Assembly: GCF_000373385.1 (NCBI RefSeq)
Contig: NZ_KB891316.1
Coordinates: forward strand, 692,493 to 756,492
Length of the DNA: 64,000 bases
Direction: 5' to 3'
Source of the DNA: Thiobacillus thioparus DSM 505
Lineage (GTDB): Bacteria > Pseudomonadota > Gammaproteobacteria > Burkholderiales > Thiobacillaceae
Shown here: in pieces, positions 55,088-64,000 of the stretch
Position numbering within the stretch: position 1 is the first letter of the stretch
Layout: each line of letters begins with the position of its first letter
Made by a program: the position numbers and the translations under genes
Notes under the pieces: model-generated
Told to the model about the DNA's origin: nothing
Seen by the model: only the letters and a program-made list of their open reading frames with translations
Database searches by the model: none

Positions 55088-55975
55088 ATGTCCAAGAAGC
55101 ATCCCGTCATTGCGGTCACGGGTTCATCCGGCGCCGGCACCACAACCGTCAAACGCGCGTTCGAGCACATCTTCTTCCGCGAAAAGATCAACGCCGCCGT
55201 GATCGAAGGCGACAGCTTCCACAGCCTGTCGCGCGTTGAATTCAAGGAAGCAGTGAAGAAGGCCGAAGCCGAAGGCAATATGTCGTTCAGCCATTTCGGT
55301 CCGCAATCCAACCACTTCGCCAAGCTGGCCGAACTGTTCGAGACCTACGGCAAGACCGGTTCCGGCAAGAAGCGCTACTACATCCACAGCGACGAAGAGG
55401 CTGCCGAGCACAACAAGCGCCTCAACACCAGCCTCAATCCCGGCGAGTTCACCCCGTGGGAAGACGTGCCCGCCGGCTCCGATGTACTGTTTTACGAAGG
55501 CCTGCACGGCCTGGTGAAGACCGACGACGTCGACGTCGCCAAGCACGTCGACCTCGGCATCGGCGTGGTGCCCATCGTCAACCTCGAATGGATCCAGAAG
55601 ATCCACCGCGACGGCGCCGAGCGCGGCTATTCGGCCGACGTCATCGTCGACACCATCCTGCGCCGCATGCCGGACTATGTGAACTACATCACCCCGCAGT
55701 TCTCGCGCACCGACATCAACTTCCAGCGCGTCTCCACCGTCGACACCTCCAACCCTTTCATCACGCGCGACATCCCGACGCCAGACGAGAGCTTCATCGT
55801 CATTCGCTTCCGCGAACCCAAGGGTGTCGATTTTCCTTACCTGCTGAACATGATCCCGAACTCCTTCATGTCGCGCCGCAACACCATCGTGGTACCGGGC
55901 GCCAAGATGGGCTTCGCCATGGAACTGATCCTGGCGCCGCTGATCCAGGACATGATCGCGAACAAGAACAAGTAA
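55088..55975 (+). CDS. cbbP: Phosphoribulokinase (Calvin cycle)
   Basis: 295 residues, the length of the octameric proteobacterial form. The P-loop 'GSSGAGTTT' is at residues 12-20. 'VIEGDSFHSLSR', 'FYEGLHGLVKTDDVDVAKHVD' and 'RRMPDYVNYITPQFSRTDINFQR' are enzyme signatures. It phosphorylates ribulose 5-phosphate to ribulose 1,5-bisphosphate, the RuBisCO substrate. It stands apart from other cbb genes here. AGGGAG precedes the ATG, TAAAAT at 55037-55042 is a possible -10, and a strong terminator follows. It indicates autotrophy. Confidence 0.96.
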   Translation: MSKKHPVIAVTGSSGAGTTTVKRAFEHIFFREKINAAVIEGDSFHSLSRVEFKEAVKKAEAEGNMSFSHFGPQSNHFAKLAELFETYGKTGSGKKRYYIHSDEEAAEHNKRLNTSLNPGEFTPWEDVPAGSDVLFYEGLHGLVKTDDVDVAKHVDLGIGVVPIVNLEWIQKIHRDGAERGYSADVIVDTILRRMPDYVNYITPQFSRTDINFQRVSTVDTSNPFITRDIPTPDESFIVIRFREPKGVDFPYLLNMIPNSFMSRRNTIVVPGAKMGFAMELILAPLIQDMIANKNK

Positions 55976-56003
55976 ACACAGGGGTGGCAGCTTGTGAGCG
56001 GCC

Positions 56004-56053
56004 GCACCCCAAATGAAAACGGAGCCGCCTGGCTCCGTTTTCATTTGGGGTGC
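56004..56053. terminator. Strong bidirectional terminator between cbbP and the GGDEF-EAL gene
   Basis: A perfect 23-bp stem (56004-56026 with 56031-56053) closes on a 4-base loop. The inner GGAGCC/GGCTCC is flanked by A4 on the left and T4 on the right, so it works as an intrinsic terminator in both directions for the two convergent genes. Confidence 0.88.
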
Positions 56054-56063
56054 GTCGAGAGGC

Positions 56064-59000
56064 TCAGCCCAGCCAGGCCGCGGGGTACGCTGCGCGCGCA
56101 AACGCTTCGAACCGGCCTGCCTCAAGCGGCTTGCTGAAGTAATACCCCTGCACCTCGCGGCATCCCTGTTCGCGCAGGAAAGTCAACTGACCATCCGTTT
56201 CGACGCCTTCTGCGATGGTGAGCAATCCCAGGCTGTCTGCCAGGCTGATGATGGCGCGGACGATGGCACGGTCTTCCGGGTCCTCGGCGATTCCCCTGAC
56301 GAAGGACTGGTCGATCTTGAGACGATGGACCTTGAAACGCTTCAGATAGCTCAGGGAGGAATACCCGGTTCCGAAGTCGTCGATCGACATGCGAATGCCG
56401 CGTTCATACAGGTTGTTCATGATCGCGATGGCTGCCGGCGCGTCGTCCATCGCCACGCTTTCGGTCAGCTCCAGTTCCAGGTACTGCGGCGGCAGCCCGA
56501 CCTCTTCAAGGATCTGGCTGACCCGTTCAGGCAGATGGGGATGGCGAAACTGCACGGCCGACAGATTGACTGCCATCGCCATGGGCTTCAGCCCCCCGTC
56601 CACCCAGGCTTTCATCTGTTGCGCGGCACTGCGCATGGCCCATTCGCCGATCGGCAGAATCTGCCCGCTTTCTTCCGCAATCGGGATGAACTCGGTTGGC
56701 GCGATCGTGCCGATCTCGGGATGCGCCCAGCGCAGCAGCGCTTCCACGCCGATGAGCCCTCCGTCATGCAATGAAAGCTGGGGCTGGTAGTGCAGGCTCA
56801 GCTGGTTGCGTTCCAGCGCGCGGCGCAAGGCGCTTTCCATCTGCAGACTGCGTGCCGAGCGCGCCTGCATTTCCGCGGTGAAAAAACGGTAGGTATCGCG
56901 GCCGTCGTGCTTGGCGCGATACATGGCGGCATCGGCACATTTGGAGAGCGCCTCGAAGTCTTCGCCATCGCTGGGATACATGGCAATGCCGATAGACAGC
57001 GTCACGCCCAGTTCAAACCCCTCGATCTGGCAAGGCTGCGCCACGGCTTCCAGTAATTTTTCGGCCACATGCGCCGCGCCGCCGCTATCGGTGGCGGGCA
57101 GGATCAGGATGAATTCGTCGCCACCCTGGCGTGAAACCGTGTCCACGTCGCGTATGGCGTCTTTCAGGCGGCCGGCGACGGTGATCAGCAATTCATCGCC
57201 AATGCGGTGACCCAGTGTGTCGTTGACATTCTTGAAGTGGTCAAGATCGGCGAACAGGATGGCAACCTGCGTGCCATTGCGCTGGGCTGCACTGAGTTCA
57301 TGGCTGATGCGGTCGCCAAGCAGTGCGCGGTTCGGCAACCCGGTAAGCGGATCGAAGTGCGCCAAGCGCTGGATGTGCGCCTGCGCCGCCTTGCGCTGGG
57401 TGATATCGCTTGAAATACCGATGTAGTGGCTCACCTCGCCCTTCTCGTCGCGCACCTGGATGATCGACAACAGCTCCGGGTACAGGCTGCCGTCCTTGCG
57501 GCGATTCCAGACCTCGCCCTGCCAGCGGCCGTGTGCGGCGATGTCGGCCCACATCGCCGCGTAGAACGCCTTGTCATGGCGTCCCGAAGCCAGCATGCGC
57601 GGATTCCGCCCCAGCACGTCGGCCTCGCTGTAGCCGTTGATCGCTGTGAATGCCTGGTTGACCATCACGAGGTTCTGCTGAGCGTCGGTGATCATGATGC
57701 CCTCGCCGCTTTGCTCGTATACCTTGGCCGCGAGGCTGACTTGCGCCTCGGCCTGCTTGCGTTTGCTGATGTCGACGAACGTCGCGATCGCACCCACCGT
57801 GACGCCGTCGGCGACGATGGGGTTGGACCAGTACTCGACCGGTATCGACGTGCCATCCTTGCGCCAGAACACTTCGTCGGACACATTGACCGCCTGGTTG
57901 GACAGGTAGGCGCGGTGCATCTTGCATTCGCTTTCCGGGTAAGGACGGCCGTCACGATAGGAATGATGGATCATGTCGTGGGTGGACTTGCCCAACACTT
58001 CCCGCTCGTCCTGATAACCCAGTAGGTGCAGGAAGGCGCGGTTGGCAAACGTGCACTTGCCCTCGAAATCCACGCCGTAGGCGGCCTCCGCCATCGAATC
58101 GAGCAGCAGTTGGAGCCGCTCCCGCGAGTCGCGCAGCGCCTGCTCCGCCCGCTTGCGCTCGGTAATATCCTCTCCTGAGGAAAGCACACCCTTCACCCTG
58201 CCAGCAGGGTCCCGCAGGAGTGCATTGTGCCAGGCCACGATACGCTCTTCTCCACCCTGGATCAGGATCGCATTCTCCGTGTATTCGACCGGCGTGACGT
58301 TCCCTTCCAGCATCTGGACGAACTTGTCCCGGACTTCGTTTCGTATGCGCTCAGGCAGAAAATGCTCGAACCAGTCCTTGCCGAGAATGTCCGTTTCCGG
58401 CACGCCCAGCATTTCACAGCCCTTGCGATTGACGAGTTCGACGCACCCCGCGATGTTCAGCGCAACCAGCATCACACCGGCAACGTTCAGGTATTGCTGG
58501 CTGCGCTCCTGGGAGTCGCGCAGCGCCCGTTCCGCCTCGACCCGCGCGGTGATATCGCGGGCGATGCCCAGCACGCCGACCAGCCGCCCCGCCATGTCGA
58601 ACATGGGTGTCTTGACCGTCTCGAACAATCCGCCGCCGCCGTCGGCGAAGTCCAGCCATTCCTCGTTGGTACTCGGCTTTCCAGCCTCCATGGCCATGCG
58701 GTCGTGTGCGCGGAAAAAATCCGCCTGCTCCTTGTCGACGAAATCGTAGTCGGTCTTGCCGACGACATCGGCTTCGCTGGCGCCGACGAAGCGCTCGAAC
58801 ATCGGATTGCAGCCCAGGTAGACTCCCTCCGCATCCTTCAACCAGACCAGGTCAGGGATGGCATCGAGCGTAGTCCGCAGCTTGCGCTGCGTCATCAGGA
58901 TTTCGGCGGTGCGCTGCTCGACGCGTGCCTCAAGCAACTGTTTGTGCGATTTCAACACAAACAGAAGCCAGGCCAGGTAGCCCAGCATCAGACTGAACGC

Positions 59001-59822
59001 CAGCGCCAGCACCGACATACCCCAGAATCTGAGCGGTTGCGCCCATCCTGCGACCGGCGCCACGCTCAGCATCCAGGTGGCACTGGGTACCTGTACGGCC
59101 TGCACGACGGGATTGACGAGCGGCATGCTTGAGGAACGGAGGATGACCTGCTTTCTCCCGCTGCCCGGCTGGGCGCGCCACAGTTCATATGCCAGGCCCT
59201 CTCCGTCGAGATGGCTCAGGTGGGCCTGATCGAGCGCCCCCGGCAGGCGCATCACGACCATGGTGAATCCCCAGAACGACGGATGTCCCGTACTGTCCTC
59301 CAGGAACACCGGCAAACGCCCAACGACCCCTGTCCCGCCGATCGCCAGTTCAAGCGGTCCGGCGAGGGTCAGCTTGCCGCTGTCGCGGGCGCGCAAGGCG
59401 TCATCGCGAAGCGCAGGGTCATTCAGCAGATCCAGACCGATGCCGGCCCGGATGCTGGGCGCCATGTCCCGGACAATCCCGTCAGGTGCCAGGGCCAGCG
59501 CGGATACGCCGGGATATAACGGCAGGATCGTCGCAGCCAGGGGCGCGAAATCGGGGACGCGCCCCTTCCCCTGGCGTACCAGGGCCGCCAGGGTCTGGCT
59601 GGCAGACAGCGCATGCTCGATGGCGTATTCGATCGAATGCACATGGTCAGTGGCCAGACGGGCCGCGCGCGCGCGTTCGGATTCCAGGGAATTCTGTTCA
59701 AACTGCCAGACGAGCGCACCCGACACGATGGCGGAAAGGAGAAAAACAATCACGCCCACAATCAGGGGACGGTTGAGATGGTGCGTGTCTGAAACCGCCA
59801 TTGCGCTCGACCCCATCGTCAT
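56064..59822 (-). CDS. Membrane CHASE-PAS(4)-GGDEF-EAL c-di-GMP protein
   Basis: 1252 residues. A first membrane helix (about 18-40) and a CHASE-like periplasmic region (about 65-255) are followed by a second helix (about 268-292) and a coiled linker. Four PAS/PAC units follow (about 310-430, 440-560, 570-690, 695-815), separated by 'AERALRDSQERSQ'-type helices, then GGDEF (motif 'QGGDEF' near residue 900) and EAL ('GVEALLRW' near 1025, 'DDFGTGYSSLSYLKR'). Both catalytic motifs appear intact. It probably couples an external signal to cyclic di-GMP turnover. The start could also be the ATG at 59816 or 59801. Confidence 0.92.
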   Translation of the reverse strand: MTMGSSAMAVSDTHHLNRPLIVGVIVFLLSAIVSGALVWQFEQNSLESERARAARLATDHVHSIEYAIEHALSASQTLAALVRQGKGRVPDFAPLAATILPLYPGVSALALAPDGIVRDMAPSIRAGIGLDLLNDPALRDDALRARDSGKLTLAGPLELAIGGTGVVGRLPVFLEDSTGHPSFWGFTMVVMRLPGALDQAHLSHLDGEGLAYELWRAQPGSGRKQVILRSSSMPLVNPVVQAVQVPSATWMLSVAPVAGWAQPLRFWGMSVLALAFSLMLGYLAWLLFVLKSHKQLLEARVEQRTAEILMTQRKLRTTLDAIPDLVWLKDAEGVYLGCNPMFERFVGASEADVVGKTDYDFVDKEQADFFRAHDRMAMEAGKPSTNEEWLDFADGGGGLFETVKTPMFDMAGRLVGVLGIARDITARVEAERALRDSQERSQQYLNVAGVMLVALNIAGCVELVNRKGCEMLGVPETDILGKDWFEHFLPERIRNEVRDKFVQMLEGNVTPVEYTENAILIQGGEERIVAWHNALLRDPAGRVKGVLSSGEDITERKRAEQALRDSRERLQLLLDSMAEAAYGVDFEGKCTFANRAFLHLLGYQDEREVLGKSTHDMIHHSYRDGRPYPESECKMHRAYLSNQAVNVSDEVFWRKDGTSIPVEYWSNPIVADGVTVGAIATFVDISKRKQAEAQVSLAAKVYEQSGEGIMITDAQQNLVMVNQAFTAINGYSEADVLGRNPRMLASGRHDKAFYAAMWADIAAHGRWQGEVWNRRKDGSLYPELLSIIQVRDEKGEVSHYIGISSDITQRKAAQAHIQRLAHFDPLTGLPNRALLGDRISHELSAAQRNGTQVAILFADLDHFKNVNDTLGHRIGDELLITVAGRLKDAIRDVDTVSRQGGDEFILILPATDSGGAAHVAEKLLEAVAQPCQIEGFELGVTLSIGIAMYPSDGEDFEALSKCADAAMYRAKHDGRDTYRFFTAEMQARSARSLQMESALRRALERNQLSLHYQPQLSLHDGGLIGVEALLRWAHPEIGTIAPTEFIPIAEESGQILPIGEWAMRSAAQQMKAWVDGGLKPMAMAVNLSAVQFRHPHLPERVSQILEEVGLPPQYLELELTESVAMDDAPAAIAIMNNLYERGIRMSIDDFGTGYSSLSYLKRFKVHRLKIDQSFVRGIAEDPEDRAIVRAIISLADSLGLLTIAEGVETDGQLTFLREQGCREVQGYYFSKPLEAGRFEAFARAAYPAAWLG

Positions 59823-59918
59823 GAATAAGGATCCCCGGTAATCGTGGTGTAACGCTATTCAATTGCCACATCATAGTCGGTCTTTCCGCGCGGGAACGGC
59901 AAACCGGACGCTGCGCAT

Positions 59919-60170
59919 TCAGATCATCGCAAACCCAACCAGCGCAATCTCGTCTCCATCCTTGACCGGCGCCGACTTTTCAGCGAACTGCTTGTTGATG
60001 GTGACGTTCAGCTTGGGATTACCGAGCAGCATTTTTTTCCATATTTCGCCGCGCTTGGACAGCACGAACAACAGGCGCTCGACGTCGATCACGTCAGGCG
60101 GCAGGGCGATCTCGTCGGATGCCATGCCGAGCGTGTCCACCAGGTCGCCAAAAAACAAAATTTTCACCAT
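59919..60170 (-). CDS. MoaD/ThiS-like protein lacking the terminal Gly-Gly
   Basis: 83 residues with a ubiquitin-like fold pattern: 'KILFFGDLVDTLG' at the start, 'LNVTINKQFA' in the middle and 'VKDGDEIALVGF' at the end. Sulfur-carrier MoaD and ThiS end in Gly-Gly, needed for thiocarboxylate formation; this protein ends Gly-Phe-Ala-Met-Ile. It therefore cannot act as a standard sulfur carrier unless processed. It may be a divergent subfamily. Divergent from uvrD, with 47 bases between starts and a TATAAT on the plus strand (60182-60187). Confidence 0.78.
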   Translation of the reverse strand: MVKILFFGDLVDTLGMASDEIALPPDVIDVERLLFVLSKRGEIWKKMLLGNPKLNVTINKQFAEKSAPVKDGDEIALVGFAMI

Positions 60171-60217
60171 CTGTAGACCTTTATAATCTGTAATTGACTG
60201 TCTGATTTTACCCCCGT

Positions 60218-62416
60218 ATGTCCGCCTACCCTGAAGGGCACAAGCATCTGCTGGAAAGCCTCAATCCTGAACAGCGCGCCGCGGTGACGCTGCCGCACGA
60301 GTCTGCGCTGATCCTGGCGGGCGCCGGCTCGGGCAAGACACGGGTATTGACGACTCGCATCGTGTGGCTGATCCAGACCGGCCAGGTATCGCCGCACGGC
60401 ATCCTCGCGGTGACCTTCACCAACAAGGCGGCGAAGGAGATGCTGACGCGCATCTCGGCGATGCTGCCGATCAACACGCGCGGGATGTGGGTCGGCACCT
60501 TCCACGGGCTGGCCAACCGGCTGCTGCGCACCCACTGGCGCGAGGCCGGGCTGCCGCAGTCGTTCCAGATTCTGGACAGCTCGGACCAGTTGTCGGCGAT
60601 CAAGCGGCTGATGAAGGCGATGAACGTCGACACCGAGAAATACGAACCGAAGAAGGTGCAGTGGTTCATCAACGGCCACAAGGAAGCCGGCCGGCGCGCG
60701 CGCGACGCCGAGGCTTTCGACGAATATTCGATGCGCATGGCCGAGCTGTTCGAGGCCTACGACGCGCAATGCCAGCGCGAGGGCGTGGCCGATTTTCCCG
60801 AACTGCTGCTGCGCTCCTACGAACTGCTGTACCGCAACGAGCCGCTGCGCCAGCATTACCGGGATCGCTTCAAGCACATCCTGGTCGACGAATTCCAGGA
60901 CACCAACACGCTGCAGTACCGCTGGCTGAAGCTGTTCGCCGGCCCGCACACGGCGCTGTTTGCCGTCGGCGACGACGACCAGTCGATCTACGCCTTCCGC
61001 GGTGCCAACACGGCCAACATGGCCGAGTTCGAGCGCGAGTTCGCCCACGGCAACGTCATCAAGCTGGAGCAGAACTACCGCAGCCACGGCCACATCCTCA
61101 CCGCCGCCAACACGCTGATTGCGCAGAACGCCCACCGCCTCGGCAAGAACCTGTGGACCGCGGAGGGCGAAGGCGAGCCGATCCGCATCTTCGAGGCCTA
61201 CTCCGACCAGGACGAGGCGAGCTTCGTCGTCGACGAGGTGAAGGCGCTCAACCGCGAAGGTGTGGCGCTGTCCGACATGGCGCTCCTGTACCGTTCCAAC
61301 GCGCAGTCGCGCGTGCTGGAACACGCGCTGTTTTCCGCCCACGTGCCGTATCGCGTATACGGCGGCCTGCGCTTTTTCGAGCGCCAGGAAATCAAGCATG
61401 CGCTGGCCTACCTGCGCCTGCTGACCAATCCCGAGGACGACGGTGCCTTCTTGCGCGTGGTCAACTTCCCCACCCGCGGCATCGGCGCGCGCAGCCTGGA
61501 ACAATTGGCCGACCACGCCGCGCGCTCGGGCAGCAGCCTGTGGCAGGCAGCCTGTACCGGCGGCGGCAAGGTCGCCGGCTTCGCCAAGTTGATCGAAGAC
61601 ATCAAGCAGGCCACCGCCGATCTGCCACTGGCCGAGGTGATCGACCATGTCATCGAGGCCAGCGGCCTGGCGGATTACTACCGCGCCGACAAGGACGGGG
61701 CCGATCGCCTGGAAAACCTCAACGAACTGATCAACGCCGCTGCATTGTTCTCGGAAGAAGGCGGGCTTCTGGACGCGCCCGAAGCAACGCCGGACGCCCC
61801 CGTTCCCGCCGAGGCGCCGTCCGAACTGGATCGTTTTCTCGCCCACGCCGCGCTGGAAGCCGGAGAACACCAGGCCGGCGCCGGCCACGACGCGCTGCAG
61901 CTGATGACGGTGCATGCCGCCAAGGGACTGGAATTCCATGCGGTGTTCATCACCGGGCTGGAGGAAAGCCTGTTTCCGCACGAGCAAAGCGCCCATGAAG
62001 AGAACGGCTTGGAAGAGGAACGGCGGCTGATGTACGTGGCGATCACCCGCGCGCGCCGGCGCCTGTACCTGTCGCACGCGCAGTCGCGCATGCTGCATGG
62101 GCAGATCCGCTACAGCCTGCCATCGCGTTTTCTCGACGAACTGCCGGAACAGGTCCTGCTCAACCTCAACCGCCGCGATTCCGCCCATCCGTCACGCGTC
62201 CAGCAGACCACCTGCCACTATGGCACGCCAGCGCCACGCAACCCGGGCAACGACACCGGCTACAAGGTGGGGCAAAGCGTCGCCCACGCCAAATTCGGCA
62301 CCGGCATCATCATCGACTTCGAAGGGCGCGGCGCGGACGCGCGTGTACAGGTGAAATTCCGTGACGCCGGAACGAAGTGGCTCGCGTTGGCCTACGCCAA
62401 ATTGTCGCCTGCCTGA
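60218..62416 (+). CDS. uvrD: UvrD/Rep-type DNA helicase
   Basis: 732 residues. SF1A motifs are complete: 'LAGAGSGKTRVLT' (Walker A, about 30-42), 'LVDEFQDTN' (Walker B), 'DDDQSIYAFRGA', 'QNYRSHGHIL' and 'LMTVHAAKGLEF'. The C-terminal 'GQSVAHAKFGTGIIIDFEG' is the Tudor-like domain of UvrD/PcrA. It unwinds DNA in nucleotide-excision and mismatch repair. Its 3' end overlaps the convergent membrane-protein gene by 25 bases. Confidence 0.95.
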   Translation: MSAYPEGHKHLLESLNPEQRAAVTLPHESALILAGAGSGKTRVLTTRIVWLIQTGQVSPHGILAVTFTNKAAKEMLTRISAMLPINTRGMWVGTFHGLANRLLRTHWREAGLPQSFQILDSSDQLSAIKRLMKAMNVDTEKYEPKKVQWFINGHKEAGRRARDAEAFDEYSMRMAELFEAYDAQCQREGVADFPELLLRSYELLYRNEPLRQHYRDRFKHILVDEFQDTNTLQYRWLKLFAGPHTALFAVGDDDQSIYAFRGANTANMAEFEREFAHGNVIKLEQNYRSHGHILTAANTLIAQNAHRLGKNLWTAEGEGEPIRIFEAYSDQDEASFVVDEVKALNREGVALSDMALLYRSNAQSRVLEHALFSAHVPYRVYGGLRFFERQEIKHALAYLRLLTNPEDDGAFLRVVNFPTRGIGARSLEQLADHAARSGSSLWQAACTGGGKVAGFAKLIEDIKQATADLPLAEVIDHVIEASGLADYYRADKDGADRLENLNELINAAALFSEEGGLLDAPEATPDAPVPAEAPSELDRFLAHAALEAGEHQAGAGHDALQLMTVHAAKGLEFHAVFITGLEESLFPHEQSAHEENGLEEERRLMYVAITRARRRLYLSHAQSRMLHGQIRYSLPSRFLDELPEQVLLNLNRRDSAHPSRVQQTTCHYGTPAPRNPGNDTGYKVGQSVAHAKFGTGIIIDFEGRGADARVQVKFRDAGTKWLALAYAKLSPA

Positions 62417-63171
62417 ACCGGTGCGGTATCGTCTGCCCATACCGCGAAAATCGCCTGGTACGAGGCATACAGCGAACCGAACAGCACCGGCATCGCAACC
62501 AGCAGACCGAGCAGCAGCGGCACCAACGCGGCGATGAACAGCAGCAGGCCGAGCGCGATGCTGTTGGTCAGCATCGCCACCCAGTTGCGGGCGACGGCCT
62601 TGAGGCTCACGCCCAATGCGGTTGCTGGGCGGGCGCCACCGAACAGGATCAGCGCGGGGGCGAACCAGGTGGCCATGATCAACGGGGTAAACAGCACCAT
62701 CCCGACGAGCACCGCAGGCAGGGCCTGATTCATCATGGCCTGCATCTCGGCCGGCGAGGCCTTGCCGCCTTTGGCGGTGTCCATCACGGCCTGCGGGTCG
62801 AAGCCCATGGCAAGCATGATCTGGCCGATCACCAGCGCACCCAGCAGCTGCACCGCGCCGACCGTCATCAGCGGAATCACCGGTCCACGCACGCCCGCCA
62901 GGAAGTGCGGCAACTCGAGCTCCTTGCTCCGGTCGAGCGCGCGGTATGCCGCCATGAAGCCTGCCACCATCAGGGGCGAGGCCAGATCCGACAGCGAGCC
63001 GCCCACCAGCGGAATGAGGCCGAGCGCCATGATCGCGCCGAACATCAAGCCGAACGCGGCCGACAACAACAGGGGATTTTTTCGGTACAGGCGAAAGCCC
63101 GCGACCACCCACTGGAAACCCTGGCTGGCCGCGACCTTGCGCGGGACGTCTTGATTGGAAGCAGTATTCAT
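62392..63171 (-). CDS. BPSS1780-family membrane protein
   Basis: 259 residues from the ATG at 63171. After about 20 polar residues it starts 'GFQWVVAGFRLYRKNPLLL', the family's opening motif, then five or six hydrophobic helices. It is an inner-membrane protein of unknown function found mostly in betaproteobacteria. The ATG at 63201 would add a 10-residue N-terminus without clear support. It overlaps uvrD by 25 bases tail to tail. Confidence 0.85.
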   Translation of the reverse strand: MNTASNQDVPRKVAASQGFQWVVAGFRLYRKNPLLLSAAFGLMFGAIMALGLIPLVGGSLSDLASPLMVAGFMAAYRALDRSKELELPHFLAGVRGPVIPLMTVGAVQLLGALVIGQIMLAMGFDPQAVMDTAKGGKASPAEMQAMMNQALPAVLVGMVLFTPLIMATWFAPALILFGGARPATALGVSLKAVARNWVAMLTNSIALGLLLFIAALVPLLLGLLVAMPVLFGSLYASYQAIFAVWADDTAPVQAGDNLA

Positions 63172-63219
63172 GCGGCCGATTTTAACCGACGCCGCATGCA
63201 AAGATTCAGAACGCCGTGA

Positions 63220-63546
63220 TCACCATTCCTTGATCACCCACATCGGCGGCCGCATCCCGGAATCGAGGCTGTCCTGGCGGGCAAACTGGCCGTCGCCCTT
63301 TTCGTCGATGAGGTAATACGGCTTGCCGACCTTGGGAATGACTTTCAGCATATAAAGCTTGCCGTGGGCGCGATATTCGATCACGCGCCCTCCCTGGCTG
63401 CTCGGCTTGATGGTCACGGGTGGCGCATCACCGGGGCCCGGCGGGCCGTCGGGGACGGGTGTGAGCCCGGGCGGTTGCTCGGACGGGCCGGCGGCGACGG
63501 CCAGGCCGCTCAACAACAGGGTCAACAACAAAACGGGATAACGCAT
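63220..63546 (-). CDS. DUF2782 exported protein
   Basis: 108 residues from the ATG at 63546. A signal peptide ('LLLTLLLSGLAVAA') leads to a Pro/Gly-rich linker and then the DUF2782 core 'VIEYRAHGKLYMLKVIPKVGKPYYLID', ending 'PPMWVIKEW'. Small periplasmic protein, function unknown; in related bacteria it often sits near polA or BPSS1780-type genes. Confidence 0.85.
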   Translation of the reverse strand: MRYPVLLLTLLLSGLAVAAGPSEQPPGLTPVPDGPPGPGDAPPVTIKPSSQGGRVIEYRAHGKLYMLKVIPKVGKPYYLIDEKGDGQFARQDSLDSGMRPPMWVIKEW

Positions 63547-63603
63547 GGCAGGCTCCGGAATCAAGGCAAACAGAATGGACTTAAATGAACGAGGCACATC
63601 GAC

Positions 63604-64000
63604 TCACAGATTGAACTGGATGTCGCGCTCGGCCAGCGACGGGATGAAGCCGCGTTTCTCATAGTGGCCGAAAATGGCATCGACCACCTGTTCGGGGTCG
63701 TCGATGATATGCATCAGGTCGACATCCTCGGGGGAAATCATGCCCTCTTCCACCAACCGGCTCCTCACCCAGTCGGCCAACCCCGCCCAGAATTTCGAGC
63801 CGACCAGGATGATGGGGATGCGCGCGATCTTGCCGGTCTGCACCAGCGTGAGCGCCTCGGTCAGTTCATCCAGCGTGCCATAACCGCCCGGCATGACGAC
63901 ATAGGCGGCGGCGAATTTGACGAACATGACCTTGCGCGCAAAAAAATGCTGGAAGGTCTGGCTGATGTCCTGGTAGGTGTTCGCACTCTGTTCGTGCGGC
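63604..64000 (-). CDS. LOG family (lysine decarboxylase-like) protein, 5' end outside window
   Basis: The frame runs off the right edge; an internal ATG at 63927 is not the true start because the family sequence continues upstream ('HEQSANTYQDISQTFQHFFARKVMFVK'). The catalytic signature PGGYGTLDE is present, and the C-terminal half looks complete. LOG enzymes are cytokinin riboside 5'-monophosphate phosphoribohydrolases in plants and act on nucleotides or folates in bacteria. Its stop lies 57 bases before the DUF2782 ATG on the same strand. Confidence 0.9.
   Translation of the reverse strand, partial: PHEQSANTYQDISQTFQHFFARKVMFVKFAAAYVVMPGGYGTLDELTEALTLVQTGKIARIPIILVGSKFWAGLADWVRSRLVEEGMISPEDVDLMHIIDDPEQVVDAIFGHYEKRGFIPSLAERDIQFNL

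Noticed and set aside
60164-62188. A 674-codon open frame antisense to uvrD
   Set aside because: Complementary-strand artefact of a GC-rich gene; uvrD has all helicase motifs on the other strand.

Overview
The window looks like the chromosome of a GC-rich betaproteobacterium, most likely a chemolithoautotroph of the Thiobacillus / Nitrosomonadales type. This is an inference. It rests on a proteobacterial phosphoribulokinase (Calvin cycle), an Acidithiobacillus-type glutamate-cysteine ligase paired with gshB, a PTS fragment without sugar permeases, twitching-motility ATPases pilT-pilU, and the gene order leuS-lptE-holA-proA-nadD-rsfS-rlmH-maf-rng. No rRNA, tRNA, CRISPR array, complete insertion sequence or prophage is visible. 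Genes are densely packed, many with 4-nt start/stop overlaps, and no gene-free stretch exceeds 300 bases. The largest gap, 48,897-49,181, holds a palindromic element.

Layout. 1-6.2 kb: end of an NsrR-like Rrf2 regulator, then an RND efflux adaptor and pump, a DUF2892 membrane protein, a rhodanese, glutaredoxin 3 and thioredoxin 2 (redox/sulfur stress). 6.2-8.2 kb: secB, an SH3 protein and gpsA. 8.4-13.8 kb: signalling genes, namely a PAS-GAF-GGDEF-EAL gene broken by an in-frame TGA and an Aer-like chemoreceptor. 14.0-20.7 kb: trmL, divergent from gshA-gshB-GNAT-apbE, then a PTS trio (IIA, HPr, EI). 20.8-25.1 kb (minus strand): yggS-proC-yggT-yggU-dynamin-like GTPase. 25.3-27.5 kb: pilT-pilU. 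27.5-33.7 kb: an RNA methyltransferase, hemJ, two TlpA-like redoxins, slyX with an internal duplication, YhcH, ettA, a small lipoprotein and a gamma-carbonic anhydrase. 33.8-37.4 kb: oligopeptidase A, a DUF4124/glutaredoxin-like protein and exonuclease III.

37.6-43.3 kb: a branched-chain-type ABC importer (binding protein, permease, permease-ATPase fusion, ATPase) followed by a TauE/SafE exporter. 43.3-53.3 kb (minus strand): a long housekeeping block from leuS to a DNA glycosylase, interrupted by a 266-bp nested inverted-repeat element between holA and proA. 53.4-56.0 kb: a TraB/GumN protein, a GlcG/HbpS-like protein and phosphoribulokinase, ending in a strong bidirectional terminator. 56.1-64.0 kb: a large CHASE-PAS-GGDEF-EAL protein, a MoaD-like protein without terminal Gly-Gly, uvrD, a BPSS1780-type membrane protein, DUF2782, and a LOG-family protein cut by the window end.

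The least explained structures are the 266-bp palindromic element at holA/proA, a 12-bp hairpin that covers the trxC ribosome binding site, the nonsense codon in the c-di-GMP gene, the AT-rich insertion in leuS, the coupling of a dynamin-like GTPase to the yggS-proC-yggTU operon, and the 30-bp tandem duplication in slyX.
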